NCBI RefSeq assembly: GCF_000189535.1
Contig: NC_015145.1
Location: 3,100,001-3,164,000 of the forward strand
Direction of reading: 5' to 3'
Length of the DNA stretch: 64,000 nucleotides
Source: Pseudarthrobacter phenanthrenivorans Sphe3
GTDB lineage: Bacteria; Actinomycetota; Actinomycetes; Actinomycetales; Micrococcaceae
The position numbers and the translations under genes are program-made. The stretch's first letter is position 1. Each line of letters begins with the position of its first letter. Shown one piece after another: positions 59,564-64,000 of this stretch. The notes below the pieces were generated by a model. The model had not been told where the DNA came from. It made no database searches and was given only the letters and a program-made list of their open reading frames with translations.

Positions 59564-62169
59564 GATATCCACACCCATTTCGCGATGCTCGGACGGTTGT
59601 CGGTGTCTAGGACTGTCAGCATGTAGGGACCGGGCGGCAGCAGGTTCGGGTTGCTGGGGATGGTGGCATTGACGTTGCCGCCGCTTGTGGTCATTGGCAG
59701 GTCCACTAGGCGGGCGTTGGTGTCCGTCTGGTGGGTGGCGGACATCGGGGACATCAGCTGGGCTGCCTTGATGGTGCCGGTGGTCTTCAGGCTGATCTGC
59801 TGTCCCCGGGTTGCCGTTGCTGGTGCTGCGGTGATGGTGGGCCGTGTTCCGTTGAACATGTACTTCGGCGAGTAGACGGAGATCCGCAGCTCGAACGAGT
59901 TGTCCAGGGGGTTTGAGCCCAGAACCGCCACCCTGCCGTCGGGCAGGAGGATCGAGGAGGAGTGGTAGTTGCGGCCTACCGGGTCCGCGCCGATGCTGAG
60001 CCAGCTGTTGGTGGCTGGCTGGTAGACGGCCGCCGTCAGGACATCGCCCGCACGGTTGTGCTGGGCTCCGTTCGCGGCGAGGACCGTACGGTCCGGAAGA
60101 TTCAGGACGTTGACGTATGCCTTTCCGGGACCTGGAAGGTCGGGTCCCGGAACATAGGCCGGGTTGGGCTGCTTCAGGTCGATGATGTCCACCAGGTTGA
60201 TGGCGGGCAGGTTGGTTTCGGTGTTGCCGCCGCCCACGATCATGACCTTCTGGTCCTGTGCCGGTCCCAGCAGGACGGATCCGGCCTGGTCCCGCATATC
60301 CTTTTGCCGCAGTCCGGGCACGTCCCAGATTTGGGCGGTCTGCCAGTTGTAGAGGGAGGCTCCGGTGCCGGGCAGTCCGTTGCCGAAGGTATGGCCGCCG
60401 GAGTAGAACATCCGCCCGTCATTGAGCAGGTACATGTGGGGGTAGGTGCCCCAGAAGCTCCAGGTCTGGGGCACGTTTCCTGAGGGGAGCCACTTCATGG
60501 TGGAGGTCTGGAACATCTCGGTGAGCACTGTTCCTTCAGCCTTTTCGTCAAGGCCGCCGGCCGCCCAAATGTCGCCGTTGCCGAGTTTGGTCAGCGTGGG
60601 GTACCAGTGCCCTCCGGCCATGTCGTTCACGGGGTGGAAGGTGTTGTCCTTCGGGTCGAAGTAGTAGCTCTTCTTCGAGCCCTTGAAGGTGGTGGGGCCG
60701 GCGCCCTCAGCTGGGAAGGCCAGCGTTCCGCCGCCCAGCAGGACTTTGCCGTCGGGCAGGGTGACATGGCCCGCGCAGAACATGTCGTACGGGACGGGAA
60801 TGCTGGTGAAGGTGTTGGTGGCGGGGTTCCACACGGAAGCCTTGAACGTGCCGGCGTTGAAGGCCGCGCCGTCATTGCCTGAGCCGGCGATCAGCAGCAG
60901 CCGGCCGTCGCTGAGGAGGGTGGAGTGGATGGAACGCAGCGGCATGGGGGCGTTGAACACCTCCCAGGACCCGAGCTGCGCAGGCGTGCCGGAGGGCGGC
61001 GGCGGTGAGGCCACTTCCTTCAGTGAATAGTTCGTGGTTTTCAGGGTTCCGTTGGCGGAGACGGACATACCGAAGGAGATGGCATCAACTCCCGCGGGAA
61101 TGGCAGGTGTTGTCACCGCTGACTGGGCCCAGGTGGAGGAGGCTGCGGGCTGGGCAAGGTCGGTCCAGTAGCCCCAGCCGGCGGCAGTGTGGGTGAACAC
61201 GGTGATGGAGTTGCGCGGCGATGTGGATTTGTAGTCGATGGAGAGGTTGTATTTGCTGCCCGCCTTCACTGCCGGGGCGCATGCTGCCGTTTCGGAAGGC
61301 AGCAGCTTGGCGTCTCCGCTGACGTAGTTGCTGACGGTGATGGACCAGGAGCGGGACCCGGCCGGGGCAGTAGCGGGGATGTCGGTTGACAGCGCCTGCG
61401 ACACAGTGCGGTTTCCCCAGCCGGTGGTGGTGAAACAGGTGGGAACCGGGCTTCCGGTGGCCAAGGTTCCGTTAACCACAAGTTCGCCGCCGGCAGGGGC
61501 TGGCGTCGGCGTAGTGGTCCCGGTGCTGGTGGCGAACAGCGAGTAGTCGTCGGTGGTGAGTTTTCCGTTCGCGGCAATCGAGAGGCCGAAAGCGATCTGG
61601 TCTGTTCCGGCTGGAACGGCAGGGGTGGCAACCTTCGCCTCGGTCCATCCCGCCGAAGCGGCCACCCGCCCCAGGTCGCCCCAGTACGTCCAGCCGCTGG
61701 CGGTGTGCCTGAAAGTGGTGATGGAAACCGGGACCGTGGACTGGTACCAGACCCCCAGATTGTAGACCTGCCCGGCTGTCACCTTGGGTGCGCAGGCAGC
61801 GGTTTCCGCCTGGAGGAGCTTGCGGTCGCCCGAGGTATAGCCGCTCACGGTGAGGGACAGCGCCCGCCCTCCCGTACGGCCAGGGGAGAAGCTCCAGGTT
61901 CCCGCCGTCCCCCAGCCTGAGGCCTGGAAGCAGTCCGGGAACGTAGCCCCCGCTTCGAGGGATGGGTTGTTGACCAGGTTGGGCCCGGTACTTTCAGCCG
62001 CGGAGGAAGGACCGGCAGCACTTGCCAGCGATCCCGCCACAAGGCAGGCCACGGCCAAGCGTGTGAATAGCACCCGAAGGCGCCGCCGTCGTCGATGCCG
62101 CCCGCTGGTGCCGCCGGTCAGGGACGCATGCTTTGAGTGCATGGAGGGGAAGGGGGAGAACGGCTGCAC
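59560..62169 (-). CDS. Secreted galactose oxidase/GlxA-like copper-radical oxidase with two carbohydrate-binding-like modules
   Basis: An 869-residue protein with an Arg-rich N-terminus and signal helix (residues about 30-60), two tandem beta-rich modules (about 64-213 and 227-388, both with NPSLxxG- or VNGTLxxG-like openings, SGDxKLLxxETAACAP and GWxYWxDL), and a Kelch/DUF1929 oxidase part from about 400. The catalytic set is visible: Cys465 (MFCAGHV), Tyr523 (HWYPTL), Tyr735-His736 (RNYHSSS) and His813 (THQTD), matching galactose oxidase Cys228/Tyr272/Tyr495/His496/His581. It would oxidise a sugar alcohol to an aldehyde outside the cell. The start is GTG at 62169, near an SD that falls inside a leader hairpin. 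Confidence 0.85.
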   Translation of the reverse strand: MQPFSPFPSMHSKHASLTGGTSGRHRRRRRLRVLFTRLAVACLVAGSLASAAGPSSAAESTGPNLVNNPSLEAGATFPDCFQASGWGTAGTWSFSPGRTGGRALSLTVSGYTSGDRKLLQAETAACAPKVTAGQVYNLGVWYQSTVPVSITTFRHTASGWTYWGDLGRVAASAGWTEAKVATPAVPAGTDQIAFGLSIAANGKLTTDDYSLFATSTGTTTPTPAPAGGELVVNGTLATGSPVPTCFTTTGWGNRTVSQALSTDIPATAPAGSRSWSITVSNYVSGDAKLLPSETAACAPAVKAGSKYNLSIDYKSTSPRNSITVFTHTAAGWGYWTDLAQPAASSTWAQSAVTTPAIPAGVDAISFGMSVSANGTLKTTNYSLKEVASPPPPSGTPAQLGSWEVFNAPMPLRSIHSTLLSDGRLLLIAGSGNDGAAFNAGTFKASVWNPATNTFTSIPVPYDMFCAGHVTLPDGKVLLGGGTLAFPAEGAGPTTFKGSKKSYYFDPKDNTFHPVNDMAGGHWYPTLTKLGNGDIWAAGGLDEKAEGTVLTEMFQTSTMKWLPSGNVPQTWSFWGTYPHMYLLNDGRMFYSGGHTFGNGLPGTGASLYNWQTAQIWDVPGLRQKDMRDQAGSVLLGPAQDQKVMIVGGGNTETNLPAINLVDIIDLKQPNPAYVPGPDLPGPGKAYVNVLNLPDRTVLAANGAQHNRAGDVLTAAVYQPATNSWLSIGADPVGRNYHSSSILLPDGRVAVLGSNPLDNSFELRISVYSPKYMFNGTRPTITAAPATATRGQQISLKTTGTIKAAQLMSPMSATHQTDTNARLVDLPMTTSGGNVNATIPSNPNLLPPGPYMLTVLDTDNRPSIAKWVWIS

Positions 62170-62226
62170 CTTGGAACCTGCCCTTGGGGTGGGTGTACTT
62201 CCGTCTTCTTGAAAGTAGGTTCCAAG
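62170..62226 (-). promoter_or_regulatory. Leader inverted repeat that could cover the start of the oxidase operon
   Basis: CTTGGAACCT (62170-62179) and AGGTTCCAAG (62217-62226) pair perfectly over 10 bp across a 37-base loop. In the - strand mRNA the 3' arm reads AGGTTCCAAG directly against the GTG, so it contains the AGG ribosome-binding site. The fold would hide it. A DNA operator is the other reading. Confidence 0.5.
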
Positions 62227-62350
62227 CTAGGTGGGCCAGCGGCCCGTTCGGAGGTTTCACTCTCAGATATGCGGGATTTGCGCCCGGACAATGTGGAAAA
62301 TGTGGTACCCCCAGACTTGCCCTGCCGACTGACCGGGGGTCAGGCCAGTG

Positions 62351-62858
62351 TCAGCCCCGGGCGTTTAATCGGGCCAGCAGCAGGGCCTCGGCGAGGATCG
62401 TTTTCGAAGTCCCCCAGATGGATCGACTCGTTGGCCCCATGCGCGCGCGAGTCCGGGTCCTCGGCCCCGGTGATGAGGATCTCCGCCTCCGGGTACAGCT
62501 TGTTCAGGATGTTGACCGCCGGTATGGAGCCGCCCACGCCCATGCACACAGCGGGCACGCCCCACGACTCGCCCATGGCGGACAGCATGGCCCGTGCGGC
62601 CGGGGAGGAGGCGTCCCCGGCAAAACCCTCGGTCCGTCCGCCGGGAGTAAACGTGACTTCCGCGCCAAAGGGAATGTGGGATTCCACATGCCGGCGCACA
62701 GCCTCCATCGCTGCAGCCGTATCAGTGCCCGGCGCCAGGCTCAGGCTGAACCTGGCCCGAGCTGCGGGCACCAGCGTATCGGAGGACATGGCCACGGACG
62801 GGACATCCACCCCGATGATGGCCAGGGCCGGCTTGCCCCACAGCCGCGAGGTTCCGGC
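62351..62858 (-). pseudogene. M20 peptidase/dipeptidase remnant, truncated and frameshifted
   Basis: About 165 residues align to the C-terminal third of M20 dipeptidases: GKPALAIIGVDVPSVAMSSD, CMGVGGSIPAVNILNKLYPE, LITGAEDPDSRAHGANESIH and LGDFEN. The N-terminal two thirds, with the metal-binding residues, are missing, because the homology begins just behind the stop codon of the amidotransferase gene. After LGDFEN the frame changes; the expected tail ILAEALLLARLNARG is read one base out of phase, with its TGA at 62351. No start codon or ribosome-binding site fits. It is decaying DNA left by a deletion. Confidence 0.8.
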
Positions 62859-62865
62859 AGCACGG

Positions 62866-64000
62866 CTACCCAACCCCGTGGCGCTGCAGCCACATCTCCA
62901 GCAGGGCGAACTGCCACAGGACGTTGCTGTTCACCGCTGTCCGCTGCATGTTGGGGTCGGCCAGCAGGGAGGCGATGTAGTCGGCGCGGAAGATCCCGCG
63001 CTGCTTGGCTTCGGGTGCGTGGAGCGCGTCGCTGACCATCGAGATGAAGGGTTCCTCGAGGTGCCGCAGGGCGGGGACCGGGAAGTATCCCTTGGGCCGG
63101 TCCACCACGGCGGTGGGCAGCATCTGCCGGCCCAGGTCCTTCAGGATGCCCTTCCCGCCCTGGGAGGCTTTCAGCTCGGGCGGGCAGGACGCGGCGAGCT
63201 CCACGAGTTCGTGGTCCAGGAACGGGACACGGGCTTCGAGGCCCCACGCCATGGACATGTTGTCCAGCCGCTTGACCGGATCGTCCACCATGAGCAGGTG
63301 GGTGTCCAAACGGAGCACGGCGTCCAGGGCGGTATCGGCTCCCGGGGCGTCCAGGTGGGAGGACAGGACCCGGCTGCTGACGTCGGAACCGGTGAACCAT
63401 TCAGGCTCAAGGATTCCGACCAGCTCGTCGTGGCTGTGGTCCACAAAGGATGAGGTGAACGTTGGCAGGGCCTGCGAACGTTCCGCGCCGGCCAGCGGCT
63501 GGTGGTAACCGTAGCCGCCAAACACTTCGTCGGCGCCCTGCCCGCACTGCACCACCTTCAGGTGCTCGGTCACAGTCCTGGAGAGCAGGTGGAACGCCGT
63601 GACGTCATGGCTGGACATGGGTTCGGACATGGCCCCCACGGCGTCACCGATGGACGGCGCAAACTCCGCGGTACTGACATGCAGGCGCTCATGCCTGGTC
63701 CCGAACTCGCGGGCCACCAGGTCCGAGTACTCGAACTCGTTGCCCGAATCCCCGCCGGCGCCGTCAAAGCCGATGCTGAAGGTGGACAGCCCGTGCTGGC
63801 CTTCCTCCGCGAGCAGGGCAACCAGCAGGCTTGAATCCAGTCCCCCGGACAAAAGGACGCCCACCGGCACATCGGCAACCATCCGGCGTCGTACTGCCGT
63901 CCGCAGCGCCTCCCGCACCGCGTCCTGCCAGTCCAGGGCGGACCACCCGGCATGCTCGGCGCGGCGGGTGTAGGAGGGCTTCCAGTACTCACGGTCATGC
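62866..64000 (-). CDS. Asparagine-synthetase-type amidotransferase, probable NAGGN amidotransferase, partial
   Basis: The visible C-terminal 377 residues form the ATP-pyrophosphatase part of an AsnB-family enzyme: VGVLLSGGLDSSLLVALLAE (SGGLDSS P-loop), SEPMSSHDVTAFHLLS and VVQCGQGADEVFGGYGYHQP. The combination of FEYSDLVAREFGT with SEPMxSxD and QGADEVFGGY matches N-acetylglutaminylglutamine amidotransferase, which makes the osmolyte NAGGN, better than AsnB of asparagine synthesis. The N-terminal glutaminase lies outside the window. Its usual partner, the GNAT-type acetyltransferase gene, is not seen downstream; an M20 remnant takes that place. General asparagine synthetase is the alternative. 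Confidence 0.72.
   Translation of the reverse strand, partial: HDREYWKPSYTRRAEHAGWSALDWQDAVREALRTAVRRRMVADVPVGVLLSGGLDSSLLVALLAEEGQHGLSTFSIGFDGAGGDSGNEFEYSDLVAREFGTRHERLHVSTAEFAPSIGDAVGAMSEPMSSHDVTAFHLLSRTVTEHLKVVQCGQGADEVFGGYGYHQPLAGAERSQALPTFTSSFVDHSHDELVGILEPEWFTGSDVSSRVLSSHLDAPGADTALDAVLRLDTHLLMVDDPVKRLDNMSMAWGLEARVPFLDHELVELAASCPPELKASQGGKGILKDLGRQMLPTAVVDRPKGYFPVPALRHLEEPFISMVSDALHAPEAKQRGIFRADYIASLLADPNMQRTAVNSNVLWQFALLEMWLQRHGVG

Overview
The window reads as one continuous chromosomal segment of a high-GC Gram-positive actinobacterium, most likely an Arthrobacter/Pseudarthrobacter-type member of the Micrococcaceae. This placement is inferred from dense GC-rich coding, many GTG starts and several leaderless-looking promoters, a complete menaquinone pathway, two FprA-type ferredoxin-NADP reductases, a PucR-controlled GABA pathway and recurrent short intergenic repeats. 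I saw no rRNA, tRNA, CRISPR array, integrase or transposase.

Layout. 1-8.9 kb: partial FprA reductase, topoisomerase IB, RarD exporter, type II NADH dehydrogenase, then GABA aminotransferase and aldehyde dehydrogenase with a divergent PucR regulator. 8.9-17.3 kb: CYTH/CHAD protein, MFS permease with its GntR/FadR regulator, AI-2E exporter, and a run of poorly characterised membrane and SRPBCC proteins. 17.3-30.9 kb: a sulfur block with fprA, siroheme synthase, a sulfonate-type ABC transporter, cysN-cysD-cysH-sirA and a CbiX-like chelatase, with an RtcB ligase inside it. The cysG-fprA and sirA-cysHDN operons share one promoter design, which fits FprA reducing the ferredoxin used by SirA. 31-33.5 kb: TRIC-type channel, an SMI1-like orphan, and an AbiEi/DUF559-like gene bracketed by two copies of an inverted repeat. 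33.5-47.7 kb: menaquinone genes (prenyl synthase, menJ, menG, menF, menD, menC), interrupted by an amino-acid ABC operon, an aminotransferase and a Tat-exported PhoX phosphatase preceded by a convincing PHO box.

47.9-55.3 kb: a PAP2 phosphatase, then a five-gene carbohydrate module (two permeases, binding protein, LacI regulator, debranching enzyme). The module is flanked by 32-bp direct repeats that copy the 3' end of the PAP2 gene, so it looks like an inserted cassette. 55.3-62.2 kb: an operon joined by 4-bp stop/start overlaps, with one 118-bp gap. It encodes a secreted copper-radical oxidase with two carbohydrate-binding-like modules, an Excalibur-type secreted protein, a processive GT2 synthase, a GT39/ArnT-type transferase and GtrA. 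It resembles the Streptomyces cslA-glxA glycan locus but is larger, and is the best candidate here for an undescribed system. 62.3-64 kb: a broken M20 peptidase remnant behind a partial asparagine-synthetase-type amidotransferase, probably for the osmolyte NAGGN.

Three intergenic repeat types stand out: an 80-98 bp inverted repeat (four copies), a 32-bp tandem repeat on both sides of phoX, and strong palindromic terminators.
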